DNA from: SAR324 cluster bacterium
Lineage (GTDB): Bacteria; SAR324; XYD2-FULL-50-16; HCM1
Assembly (NCBI GenBank): GCA_002995645.1
Contig: PUHO01000008.1
Coordinates: 41,754-105,753, forward strand
Direction of reading: 5' to 3'
DNA: 64,000 nucleotides
Below are positions 36,500-44,920 of the stretch, in pieces. The notes beneath the pieces were generated by a model. That model was given only the letters and a program-made list of their open reading frames with translations, was not told the origin of the DNA and searched no databases. How positions within the stretch are numbered: position 1 is the stretch's first letter; each line of letters opens with the position of its first letter. Position numbers and translations under genes: made by a program.

Positions 36500-37585
36500 A
36501 TGACAACTGCTATTTTTCAAGACGTAGAAAAATATTATGGAAAGACGCAAGTAATTCCGCCTTTTAATTTGCAAATTAATTCGTCTGAATTTGTTGTTAT
36601 GATTGGACCGTCCGGTTCTGGAAAATCTACGCTCTTACGTATGCTTAGCGGTTTAGAAGAAATATCTAACGGTAAAATTTTACTAGGTGGGCAGGAGTTA
36701 AAAACACTTTCTCAACTAGAAAGAAATATTGCAATGGTGTTTCAAAATTATGCGTTATATCCACATATGAGCGTTTTTGCTAATATGTCGCTTGGGCTTA
36801 AGTTACGCAAATATAGTGCAAGTGAGATTAAAAAGCAAGTGTTAGCCATAAGTGATATGTTAGATATTAACGATCTTTTAAACAGAAAACCGGCAGCTCT
36901 TTCAGGAGGGCAACAACAACGCGTTGCCATAGGTCGCGCTTTAGTCCGTAAACCTTCTCTTTGTTTATTTGATGAACCGTTATCTAATCTAGACGTAAGC
37001 TTACGCAGTCGTATGCGTATTGAGTTAAAAGAAATACACGATAAATTACAAAATACCGTTGTATACGTAACGCATGATCAAGTGGAAGCAATGACCTTAG
37101 CCGATAGGATTATTGTATTAAATGAAGGTAGAATTGAACAAGACGGAACGCCGACTGAAATTTTTGAGAAGCCAAAGAATTTATTTGTAGCGCAAATTAT
37201 GGGATCACCGACTATTAATATACTACATAATATGGCGGCTATCTTGCAGAGTGCTAGCTCACAAGAAGAAAATCAACGTAAAATGCAAGTGTTATATCCT
37301 GAAGGGTATAGTATAGATAATTTGATTATTGGTGTTAGATCAGAAGATATTAAGCCAGTTAACGCCGAAGAAAAGCAAGATTCTAAACTTTATTTTAATG
37401 GTGAAATTTGCTTTACTGAATTATTAGCCGGAACGACTAATTTGCATATAAGGTTAGCCACGCAAGAAGAGGTGATTTGCTCTGTACAAGGGATATCTCA
37501 TTATCACGTAGGCGACGTTGTTTCTTTTGCTATAGAGAATAATTATATTCATTGGTTTGATAAACAAACGCAAGAGCGAATATAA
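36500..37585 (+). CDS. Carbohydrate/glycerol-3-phosphate-type ABC transporter ATP-binding protein (UgpC/MalK family)
   Basis: A 361-aa ATPase with Walker A GPSGSGKST (residues 36-44), Q-loop, signature LSGGQQQ (134-140), Walker B LCLFDEP, H-loop YVTHD, and a C-terminal TOBE/MalK regulatory region after about 235. This form powers CUT1 importers for sugars or glycerol phosphates. The only transporter partner in the window is the solute-binding/permease fusion at 42264-44483 on the other strand, about 5 kb away. The pairing is plausible but unproven. It sits 5 bases after leuA, an unrelated neighbour. Confidence 0.9.
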   Translation: MTTAIFQDVEKYYGKTQVIPPFNLQINSSEFVVMIGPSGSGKSTLLRMLSGLEEISNGKILLGGQELKTLSQLERNIAMVFQNYALYPHMSVFANMSLGLKLRKYSASEIKKQVLAISDMLDINDLLNRKPAALSGGQQQRVAIGRALVRKPSLCLFDEPLSNLDVSLRSRMRIELKEIHDKLQNTVVYVTHDQVEAMTLADRIIVLNEGRIEQDGTPTEIFEKPKNLFVAQIMGSPTINILHNMAAILQSASSQEENQRKMQVLYPEGYSIDNLIIGVRSEDIKPVNAEEKQDSKLYFNGEICFTELLAGTTNLHIRLATQEEVICSVQGISHYHVGDVVSFAIENNYIHWFDKQTQERI

Positions 37586-37602
37586 AAAATAAATAACCTA
37601 TT

Positions 37603-38535
37603 TTACTTTGATGAAGCAAGGAAGGTGTGCATTTGTTGTAAAAGCTGTTTTATTTCTCGCTCGTTAAAAGCTTTGTCTTGCCCTGTTACATAATGAACTT
37701 GCTGTTTACGTAGCCATATAAGTTGCTTTTTCGCATATACACGGCTTTTCTTCTGTATGTCTTGTAGCATACTAGCTTTATCCATTGTTTGGTTAAGAAA
37801 GGCAACAGCTTGCTTATATCCGATAGAATTCATACTTGGCAAACTAGGGCTATAGTTTTGTAGCAAGTTTTCTGTTTCTTCTAGCAATCCTTGTTTTAGC
37901 ATTAACTCTACTCTTTTATTAATACGCTTAAAGAGTTGCGCTCTTTCCCAATGTACGGCAATAAAGAAAGGCTTTACTTCTATTGGATTTAATACAGTTT
38001 GAAAAGAAGCTAAGCTTTTACCTGTTTGCCAAAATACCGCTAAAGCGCGGTGAATTCGTGAAATATCATTAGGATGTAAATTTGCTGCTACGTCTGGTAA
38101 ATTTTCTTGTAAAATAGCATAGCAAGCTTCTAATCCTTGTCCTTGATGTAGTTTTGCTACTTTATCTAGTATAGGTTGCTCTATAGTGGGTAAGGCACGT
38201 AATCCAAAACAAAGAGATTGTATATATAAATGCGATCCGCCGGCAAGAATAGGTAGCTTGCCTCTTGCTATAATATCTAATATAGCTTGACTAGCATCAA
38301 GAACAAATTGTCCGGTATTATAGGCTATATCCGGCGTAAGACAAGACACTAAATGAAACCTAGTTGCTTCTAGTTCACTAGCACTTGGCGTTGCCGTTCC
38401 AATATCCATATATTTATATATTTGCATGGAATCGGCAGATATAATTTCACCGTTTAGCTGTTTTGCTAATTGAATAGCTAGATCTGTTTTCTTACTTGCC
38501 GTTGCACCGACAACACTAATAAGAGGTATAGGCAC
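37603..38535 (-). CDS. miaA: tRNA dimethylallyltransferase (MiaA) with altered loops
   Basis: MiaA adds a dimethylallyl group to A37 of tRNAs reading UNN codons. The 310-aa product has family motifs GEIISADSMQIYKYMDIGTA, HPNDISRIHRALAV, and near the end RVYAKKQLIWLRKQ. The nucleotide loop, normally GPTASGKT, is GATASKKT (residues 10-17), with Lys for the last Gly, and the usual GGTGLY is GGSHLY. Start is GTG at 38535. Activity with these changes is uncertain. It ends the minus-strand pair with lon, 4 bases downstream of it. Confidence 0.9.
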   Translation of the reverse strand: MPIPLISVVGATASKKTDLAIQLAKQLNGEIISADSMQIYKYMDIGTATPSASELEATRFHLVSCLTPDIAYNTGQFVLDASQAILDIIARGKLPILAGGSHLYIQSLCFGLRALPTIEQPILDKVAKLHQGQGLEACYAILQENLPDVAANLHPNDISRIHRALAVFWQTGKSLASFQTVLNPIEVKPFFIAVHWERAQLFKRINKRVELMLKQGLLEETENLLQNYSPSLPSMNSIGYKQAVAFLNQTMDKASMLQDIQKKSRVYAKKQLIWLRKQQVHYVTGQDKAFNEREIKQLLQQMHTFLASSK

Positions 38536-38539
38536 AGGA

Positions 38540-40930
38540 TTAAAAAAGGCTAGTACTAGTAATATTTTGCGTATTTGTTGTTAACGGCAAAGGGGCGACT
38601 TGTTGCGTAACAAAAATATGCGGTAGTATTTCGTTAATATTAGATACAAAGATAATTTCTAAACCTTTACGTACGTCTTTTGCTATTTCAGCAACGTCTT
38701 GTTCGTTTTGTTTTGGTAAAAGCACAGTTTTAATGCCGTATCTTTGCGCGGCAAGTAATTTCTCTAATAACCCGCCAATAGCAAGCACCTTGCCGTATAA
38801 AGTAACTTCTCCGGTTAAGGCTACCGTTTGGTGTAGCGGTTGTTGTCGTAAAGCAGAAATTAAAGCAACGCTAATGCTAACGCCTGCAGACGGTCCGTCT
38901 TTGGGAACGGCACCGGCGGGAACGTGAATATGAATATCAATAGTATTAAAATTAATATTACATAAATGTAGCGTGCTAGCATTTGTTTTAATATAACTTA
39001 ATGCAGTTTGCGCCGATTCTTTCATAACGTCGCCTAGCTTGCCGGTTAGTTGAATCTTACCGGAACCGTTCATATAGTTCACTTCTATTGGTAAGATTTC
39101 ACCACCTGTTGGCGTCCAAGCTAAGCCGGATGCAATTCCTATTTCTTGTTTATTTAATAAACTAGACGCATAATATTTTGGCGCTCCAAGAAAAGAAAAA
39201 AGCGATTCGTCTGTAATAACAAAATGATCGTTTTGTTCTTGTGCTTCTTCTTGTTTTAATTTTGTGATTACTATTTTTCGTAATAATTTTGCAAGGTTTT
39301 GTTCTAATTTCCTTACCCCCGCTTCCCTTGCGTAGCTTTCAATAATTTTTAGGATTACTGATTCAGGAATGGTAAAACTAGACGTTGGCAAACTATATTC
39401 TTGACTTAATTTAGGTAAAAGATATTGTTTTGCAATTTCTGTTTTTTCGTAAATAGTGTAACCGGATAAAGTAATAATTTCTAAACGATCACGTAAGGCA
39501 TAAGGAATATCGTTAATATTATTCGCAGTACAAAGAAAGAAAACCTGAGAAAGATCATATTTTACTTCAATATAGTGATCTATAAACGTCTTATTTTGTC
39601 CCGGATCTAATACTTCCAGTAAAGCGGCGGCAGGGTTTCCCATAGCGCTTTGAGTCATTTTATCTATTTCATCTAGTAAAATAACGGGGTTATTAGATTG
39701 AAGCCGACTGATTGCTTGGATAATTTTACCGGGCATAGCGCCTAGGTAAGTACGGCGGTGCCCTCGTATTTCCGACTCATCATGTACGCCACCAAGGCTA
39801 ATTGTTTTGAATTCTCGATCTAAGGTCTTAGCAATAGATTTGGCAAAGCTTGTTTTCCCAACACCAGGAGGACCTATAAAGCAAAGTATAGTTGATTTAT
39901 TGTTTTTTGCATATTTTGTAACGGCAATATATTCTAAAATACGCTCTTTAATTTTTTCTAGACCAAAGTGATCTTTATCTAGTATAGCCGCAGCTTGCGA
40001 AATAGAAATATCCGCTTGTTTTTGCGGGATCCAAGGTAAGCTTAGTAATTTATCTATATAGTTTCGTGCAATATTAGCTTCTGCCGAAGTTTGTTGCGTT
40101 ACTCGTAGCTTATGGGATTCTTTAAGGGCAATTGCTTTTGCCTCTTCCGGCATAGAAGAAGCTTTAATTTTTTCTTGTATACTTGTAAAATCGTCTATCC
40201 CTTCATGTCCTAATTCTTTATGAATTACTTTTAATTGTTCGTTTAAGTAATATTCTCTTTGCGTTTTAGCTAGCTGTGCTTGCACTTTTGCTTTAAGAGA
40301 CGATTCCATTTTTTTATATTCTTTCGTTTTAGCTAGTTCAAGGTAAACGCGGTCTAATCTAGCATGAGGGTCTAATTCTTCAAGTAAACTTTGTTGTTCT
40401 GAATCGGATAATTTTAATAAAGGAATTAACGTATCTGCTAATTTTTCTAAATTAATAATTTCTTTGTTGGTAATAATATCTTTAACGTCTTGTACTTGTT
40501 TGATTTCTTTAGTGAGTAAATCAATAGTAGAGTTAAAAAGAACTTGCGCTTCCGGTGAATTAGATTGTTGTGCCGGTAAAACTTCTATATAGCTAGTATA
40601 AATTTCTTTTTGCATGTCAAGGTAATGCCATTTGGCTCTTGCTGATGCGTAAAAGGAAGCTTTTATCATGTTATTTGGTAAGCGTACGGTTTGAAAGATT
40701 TTTCCGTACGTTCCCATTTGATACAGATCTCTGCGAGTAGGCACTTCAATAGCAGTTTCTTTTTGCATTACAATGAAAACCTGTTTATCTGTTTGTAATG
40801 ATTTTTCAAGTGCAGCAAGTGATTGCTCTCTGCCAATAATAAAAGAGCTGATAGTAGTTGGAAAAGATGGATTGTTACGAATAACAATCATAGGGACTTC
40901 AATTAAAAGAGGATCGTTTTGTACGTTCAT
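38540..40930 (-). CDS. lon: ATP-dependent protease Lon
   Basis: Lon degrades misfolded and regulatory proteins in the cytoplasm. The 796-aa protein has the N-terminal LAN substrate domain (about 1-200), a coiled coil (200-310), the AAA+ module with Walker A GPPGVGKT (from about 353) and Walker B PVILLDEIDKM, and the protease domain with Ser681 (KDGPSAGV) and Lys724 (GGLLEKLL), matching Ser679 and Lys722 of E. coli. Full length. A probable promoter lies at 40973-41000 on the same strand. miaA follows 4 bases later. Confidence 0.96.
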   Translation of the reverse strand: MNVQNDPLLIEVPMIVIRNNPSFPTTISSFIIGREQSLAALEKSLQTDKQVFIVMQKETAIEVPTRRDLYQMGTYGKIFQTVRLPNNMIKASFYASARAKWHYLDMQKEIYTSYIEVLPAQQSNSPEAQVLFNSTIDLLTKEIKQVQDVKDIITNKEIINLEKLADTLIPLLKLSDSEQQSLLEELDPHARLDRVYLELAKTKEYKKMESSLKAKVQAQLAKTQREYYLNEQLKVIHKELGHEGIDDFTSIQEKIKASSMPEEAKAIALKESHKLRVTQQTSAEANIARNYIDKLLSLPWIPQKQADISISQAAAILDKDHFGLEKIKERILEYIAVTKYAKNNKSTILCFIGPPGVGKTSFAKSIAKTLDREFKTISLGGVHDESEIRGHRRTYLGAMPGKIIQAISRLQSNNPVILLDEIDKMTQSAMGNPAAALLEVLDPGQNKTFIDHYIEVKYDLSQVFFLCTANNINDIPYALRDRLEIITLSGYTIYEKTEIAKQYLLPKLSQEYSLPTSSFTIPESVILKIIESYAREAGVRKLEQNLAKLLRKIVITKLKQEEAQEQNDHFVITDESLFSFLGAPKYYASSLLNKQEIGIASGLAWTPTGGEILPIEVNYMNGSGKIQLTGKLGDVMKESAQTALSYIKTNASTLHLCNINFNTIDIHIHVPAGAVPKDGPSAGVSISVALISALRQQPLHQTVALTGEVTLYGKVLAIGGLLEKLLAAQRYGIKTVLLPKQNEQDVAEIAKDVRKGLEIIFVSNINEILPHIFVTQQVAPLPLTTNTQNITSTSLF

Positions 40931-40972
40931 AAATGGCTTTGTATAAAAATAAAATAGAAGAACTATAATCTT

Positions 40973-41000
40973 ATTATAGCGAATTATCGTAAAAAAGTAA
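40973..41000 (-). promoter_or_regulatory. Putative sigma-70-type promoter for lon
   Basis: On the minus strand a perfect TATAAT lies at 40978-40973, with TTACTT 16 bases upstream (41000-40995). Transcription would start roughly 35-40 bases before the lon ATG. The -35 is weak; I saw no heat-shock sigma-32 consensus. Confidence 0.4.
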
Positions 41001-41116
41001 AGACAACACTTTTATTGTCGACACGTGTTTATTTTTTAAAATACAGTGTAATAGGCTTTGTTTTATAGGAAAAAGAATAGATTTTACCCTTAAGGATAAG
41101 TAAAATAAAACTAAAC

Positions 41117-41145
41117 TTGACGAGCTAGTTAATATAAGATAATTT
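41117..41145 (+). promoter_or_regulatory. Weak sigma-70-type promoter candidate before the DUF2062 gene
   Basis: TTGACG (41117-41122) followed 17 bases later by TAATTT (41140-41145). Both boxes depart from consensus; position about 37 bases before the ATG suits a promoter in a 250-base region between divergent genes. Confidence 0.3.
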
Positions 41146-41181
41146 ATATAAGATTGCTATAGATTAACTCAATTCTTGCTC

Positions 41182-41790
41182 ATGAAAAGAATTTTTATTA
41201 AAAAAATACTCCATCCCATTTTGCATAGCGCTGAACCGGTGCATGAGGTGGCACTTGGAGTTGCCATTGGTACGTTTTACGCTTTAACGCCGACTGTGGG
41301 CATACAGATGGCGCTTGTAATGATTACGTGGTTCATTTTAATTTGGGTACGCCTTTCTTTTTCGCCTGTTGTTGGCGTTGCTATGGTTTGGATTAGCAAT
41401 CCTTTGACTATAGGACCTATGTATTATTTGTTTTGGAAAACAGGTAAGGTGATGATGTCTTGTCTTGGCTTACAAAGTCTGCATATTGATTATGATTCTT
41501 TTATAAAAACAGGAAAAGCCATTTTCAATACACAAGGAACGTGGGCTAAAATAAAAGCCGGTTTTGACTTTTTTGTATTGAAACTTGGTATTTCTATGCT
41601 TGTTGGTTCTTTAGTATACGCTATTCCTTGCGCTATTGGCGGTTATATATTTATTTCTTTTTTCTTACGAAGGCATAGGCGAAGGAAAGCGAAGCACCTT
41701 GGCATGACTTACGAAGAATGGAAGAAAGAACATGAAAGGAGCCTTGGTTCATGGATCTATGCTAAATCACATCATCAAAAAAAAGACTAA
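41182..41790 (+). CDS. DUF2062 membrane protein
   Basis: A protein of about 202 aa (ATG at 41182; a TTG at 41176 is possible in the same frame) with three or four hydrophobic segments and the DUF2062 motifs: PVHEVALGVAIGTFYALTPT, GVAMVWISNPLTIGPMYY and, near the C-terminus, basic residues RRHRRRKAKHLGMTYEEW. The family is widespread in Proteobacteria, often near lipid or glycan genes, and its function is not established. The start lacks a clear Shine-Dalgarno. A LarC-like gene follows after 9 bases. Confidence 0.85.
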   Translation: MKRIFIKKILHPILHSAEPVHEVALGVAIGTFYALTPTVGIQMALVMITWFILIWVRLSFSPVVGVAMVWISNPLTIGPMYYLFWKTGKVMMSCLGLQSLHIDYDSFIKTGKAIFNTQGTWAKIKAGFDFFVLKLGISMLVGSLVYAIPCAIGGYIFISFFLRRHRRRKAKHLGMTYEEWKKEHERSLGSWIYAKSHHQKKD

Positions 41791-41799
41791 CAATTTCTT

Positions 41800-42267
41800 A
41801 TGCAAGCGGCGCAGAACGATCCCCATATGCTTCAACTAGAAGTGAATATAGACGATATGAACCCGGAAGCGTATAACTTTTTGTTAGACTGTCTTTTTAA
41901 GAGCGGCGCAAATGACGCTTGGTTAACGCCTATTATTATGAAAAAAGGGCGCCCGGCTATTAAACTTTCCGTTTTATATCATCAAGAAAAACAAAGTAGT
42001 ATAGAAAATATTATTTTCACACATACAACAACCTTTGGACTTAGGTACTTTCCTGTAACTTGTCATCGTTTAGCTCATCAATTCCAAGTTTGCAAAACCC
42101 CTTGGGGCGTAGTGCACGTACGGGAAGGTTTCTTAGATAATAAACGAATTCAAATTTCACCAGAGTATGAAGATTGTGTTTCTTTAGCAAAAGAAAACAA
42201 TTGTACACTACAAGAAATATATCAATACGTATACCGACAATACCCTCTTCAGGAACTAAAAGCCTAG
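41800..42267 (+). CDS. Stand-alone LarC C-terminal (LarC2/DUF111) domain protein
   Basis: A 155-aa protein resembling only the C-terminal part of LarC, the CTP-dependent nickel-insertion protein that metallates the nickel-pincer nucleotide cofactor. Family features seen: LEVNIDDMNPEAYNFLLD, GANDAWLTPIIMKKGRPA, TTTFGLRYF and RIQISPEYEDC. Full LarC is about 400 aa; in Lactobacillus it is made from larC1 and larC2 by frameshifting. No LarC1, LarA, LarB or LarE is next to it; upstream is the DUF2062 gene. Its 3' end overlaps the convergent transporter gene by 4 bases. Confidence 0.8.
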   Translation: MQAAQNDPHMLQLEVNIDDMNPEAYNFLLDCLFKSGANDAWLTPIIMKKGRPAIKLSVLYHQEKQSSIENIIFTHTTTFGLRYFPVTCHRLAHQFQVCKTPWGVVHVREGFLDNKRIQISPEYEDCVSLAKENNCTLQEIYQYVYRQYPLQELKA

Positions 42268-44483
42268 TTTTCTGTTTTTCTTCGTTTAGCTATAGTTTGC
42301 AACAAGCTAACAACTATAAGCAATATAAAAACAAAATAAGCGGCAGCGGCAGCGTGTCCCATACGTTGTTGGTAAAAGGCAAGCTTATATATATAAAATA
42401 CAACTGTTTGCGTTGCTTCTAAAGGTCCCCCTTGAGTCATAATTAAAATTTCACCGAAAACTTGAAAAGCAAGCAAAACGTTAAGCAAGCTAATAACTAA
42501 TAGCGTTGGCTTGAGTAATGGCAAGGTAATGGTAAAGAATTGCCTTTTTTTAGAAGCGCCTTCCAAAAGGGAAGCTTCGTAAAAGGAAACGGGAATATTA
42601 CGTAAACTAGCTAATAAAATGAGCGTGTAAAAACCGAAGCTGCTCCAAATATTCATAATCATAATAGAAGGAAGCGCCGTATATTTGTTTTGTAACCAAC
42701 GAATAGGGGTGAGGTTAAAAAAGGTAAATAAGTTGTTCACTAAACCGTGCTCGGCATATAATTCGCTAAAAACAACGGCAATCACAATAACGGACGTCAT
42801 AACAGGCATAAAATAAGCGGCTTGGTATAGAGATGAAAATTTATGTGTATGATGTAATAAAACGGCGGTAAAGAGTGCAATAACCATGGTTATAGGAACG
42901 GTGCCAATAGTGAAAAGAGCCGCTCTTGCTACGCTATACAAAAAAGAAGAATCATGTAATAAAGTTTGGTAATTATCTAGCCCAACCCATAGCGGCGTTG
43001 TATTTCCAACAGCGTTAAAGTGTGTGAAGCTAAGATAAAAAGAATATAAGATAGGGAAAAGATGAAACGTTAAAAATAAAATTAATAAAGGTAATAAAAA
43101 TAAAATCGTATTCCCATGATATTTATATTTATTTGTAAGCAATCTTTTTTGCACGTCCGATAAAGAACGGGATTTGAAAAAATAAAAAAGAACAAGGAAA
43201 CAAAAAAGCAAAACAGCAATAATAAACAAGAAACCAAACCATAGCCAAACAGGGGAAATAGTTTGTTTTACAGGTGTTTGCGGTTGTGTTGCTTTTGTTT
43301 TTGTAACTAAAGTTTGTATTTGCGAATGTGCCCTTGCTATATTCTTATCTAGTTGATTTTCATATATAGTTTTTTCTAGTAACTTGTGAAGTTCTGTTTC
43401 TATATTTGACCAATAAGGATGTGGTGGCGGACTTTTTGCAAAAGCTATTTCTCGTAAGAATACAGCTTCTTTCGTATGTGGATTTTGTGCAAGCTGGTTT
43501 TGAACGGCTTGTTTATCAGCAGGGTAGAGGCTAGTAATATGTTTTGTAATTAATTTTGTTTGTTGTTCTTTTGTAAGAAACCGAATTAAAGCTAGTGCTA
43601 GCTTGGGATGTTTTGTATTCTTAGTGAGGCTTAGCATTTCGCCGCCAATTAAGCTATGACTTTGCCAACCTTGTTTAGGAACGGGAATAGGAGCAACGCC
43701 AAAATGTAACGACGGGGAGTCTTGTTCTAAAGCTTGAATTTGTCCGGGTTCTTCTATCATAAAGCCTATGCGGTTTGCTTGGAAAGCGCGCCTTATAGCA
43801 AGGTTCCCGTCGTATAAACTAACGGCGTACATTTGCTTGTAAAATTGTAAAGCTTGTTTAAAAGACAAATCGTTTACATGACTACGCGGCGGATTCAATG
43901 ACAAAATTTGACCTTTATTAGAGTATAAATAGGGCAAGAATCGTTGCCATAAAGTGTACTGTCCATTTTGTATGGCATAGCCGTATATACTAGGAGATAA
44001 CGCGTTTATTTTTTGTGAATCTTGTACTAGTTTTTGCCATGTAAAAGGAGGACGTTTTATATGCGCTTTTTTAAAAAGCGACTTGTTGTAAAATAAGGCT
44101 AAACTAGAAATTAACCAAGGAATAGCATATGTCTTGTTTTTATATTGTCCTAGTTGCCAAATATAAAATTTATTTTTAATATCGTCAGCTTGGATTTTTT
44201 GCAAAGCGCCACTCGCGCTTAAAGGGGCAATCCATGTACTGCCTAATTCAATAATATCAGGTGCTTGATTTGCCGCTAGGGCAGTGATGATTTTTTGAAA
44301 TCCACCAGACCAAGTTAATCGTTCAGAAATAATTTTTGTATTTGTTTTTTTTTCAAACTTAGTAAAAGCCGGTTGGAGCCAACGGGAATCCCAAAAATTC
44401 CAAATGCGAATTTTTGTCGGTGCCGCTTCTAGAGAAGTCGTTAATAACAAACAGATACAAATAGATGTAAAAACTTTAGACAT
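42264..44483 (-). CDS. Solute-binding protein fused to ABC permease (UgpB-UgpA-like, CUT1 family)
   Basis: A 739-aa fusion. Residues 1-21 form a signal peptide; about 22-400 are an extracellular solute-binding protein (IRIWNFWDSRWLQPAFTKFE onwards, with the NQAPDIIELGSTW motif); a membrane helix at about 408-433 follows, then a MalF/UgpA-type permease (about 450-739) with the EAA loop EASLLEGASKKRQFFTITLP starting near residue 636. In most CUT1 importers these are two genes. The fusion would tether the binder at the periplasmic face. A MalG/UgpE partner is not in the window; a UgpC-like ATPase lies at 36500-37585. Substrate unknown (sugar or glycerol phosphate). Confidence 0.9.
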   Translation of the reverse strand: MSKVFTSICICLLLTTSLEAAPTKIRIWNFWDSRWLQPAFTKFEKKTNTKIISERLTWSGGFQKIITALAANQAPDIIELGSTWIAPLSASGALQKIQADDIKNKFYIWQLGQYKNKTYAIPWLISSLALFYNKSLFKKAHIKRPPFTWQKLVQDSQKINALSPSIYGYAIQNGQYTLWQRFLPYLYSNKGQILSLNPPRSHVNDLSFKQALQFYKQMYAVSLYDGNLAIRRAFQANRIGFMIEEPGQIQALEQDSPSLHFGVAPIPVPKQGWQSHSLIGGEMLSLTKNTKHPKLALALIRFLTKEQQTKLITKHITSLYPADKQAVQNQLAQNPHTKEAVFLREIAFAKSPPPHPYWSNIETELHKLLEKTIYENQLDKNIARAHSQIQTLVTKTKATQPQTPVKQTISPVWLWFGFLFIIAVLLFCFLVLFYFFKSRSLSDVQKRLLTNKYKYHGNTILFLLPLLILFLTFHLFPILYSFYLSFTHFNAVGNTTPLWVGLDNYQTLLHDSSFLYSVARAALFTIGTVPITMVIALFTAVLLHHTHKFSSLYQAAYFMPVMTSVIVIAVVFSELYAEHGLVNNLFTFFNLTPIRWLQNKYTALPSIMIMNIWSSFGFYTLILLASLRNIPVSFYEASLLEGASKKRQFFTITLPLLKPTLLVISLLNVLLAFQVFGEILIMTQGGPLEATQTVVFYIYKLAFYQQRMGHAAAAAYFVFILLIVVSLLQTIAKRRKTEN

Positions 44484-44534
44484 AAAAAAAGGGTACTTGT
44501 AATAGTAATAATTTATTTTTATACTAGTATGAAT

Positions 44535-44560
44535 ACAAGTAATATAACAAGTAATACTTG
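44535..44560. promoter_or_regulatory. Direct repeat/palindrome between divergent transporter and thioredoxin genes
   Basis: ACAAGTAAT occurs at 44535-44543 and 44547-44555, twelve bases apart, the second forming a 13-base palindrome CAAGTAATACTTG (44548-44560). A further inverted copy, TACTTGT, lies at 44494-44500 just upstream of the transporter start. The arrangement looks like an operator for a shared regulator. Confidence 0.35.
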
Positions 44561-44590
44561 CATTATACTATATATTCACAGGAGAGTAGA

Positions 44591-44896
44591 ATGATTCACA
44601 ATATAAGCGACGCAGAATTTCAAGAAAAATTGCAAAACGAAACCTTGCCTATTATTATTGACTTTTGGGCTGAATGGTGCGCCCCGTGTAAAACAATGGG
44701 CGAGGCTTTAGTCACACTAGAACAAGAACATGAAGGCAAAGCGTTTGTTGCTAAAATTAATATAGACGAACACGGTGAAACCGCAACGGCATACGGCGTT
44801 CGTAGTATTCCAACTATCATATGCTTTAAAAATGGCGAAGAAGTAAGCCGTATTGTAGGTGCTGACTTAACTAAGCTTGCTAAATTATTTGCATAG
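44591..44896 (+). CDS. trxA: Thioredoxin
   Basis: A thiol-disulfide carrier of the cytoplasm. Start taken at ATG 44591, preceded by a good aggagag site, giving 101 aa; an in-frame upstream ATG at 44558 has no such site. The active site is WCAPC with Cys30 and Cys33 (FWAEWCAPCKTM), and cis-Pro is in GVRSIPTIICFKNGEE. Length is slightly below E. coli TrxA (109). The window also has a thioredoxin reductase fusion (49814-51013), a likely partner. truA follows after 24 bases. Confidence 0.93.
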   Translation: MIHNISDAEFQEKLQNETLPIIIDFWAEWCAPCKTMGEALVTLEQEHEGKAFVAKINIDEHGETATAYGVRSIPTIICFKNGEEVSRIVGADLTKLAKLFA

Positions 44897-44920
44897 TTTA
44901 TATTTTTCCTAGTTAGTATA

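Noticed and set aside
41100..41800. LarC1 linked to LarC2 by programmed frameshift
   Set aside because: The region upstream of the LarC2-like gene encodes a DUF2062 protein, not a LarC1 domain, in all likely frames.
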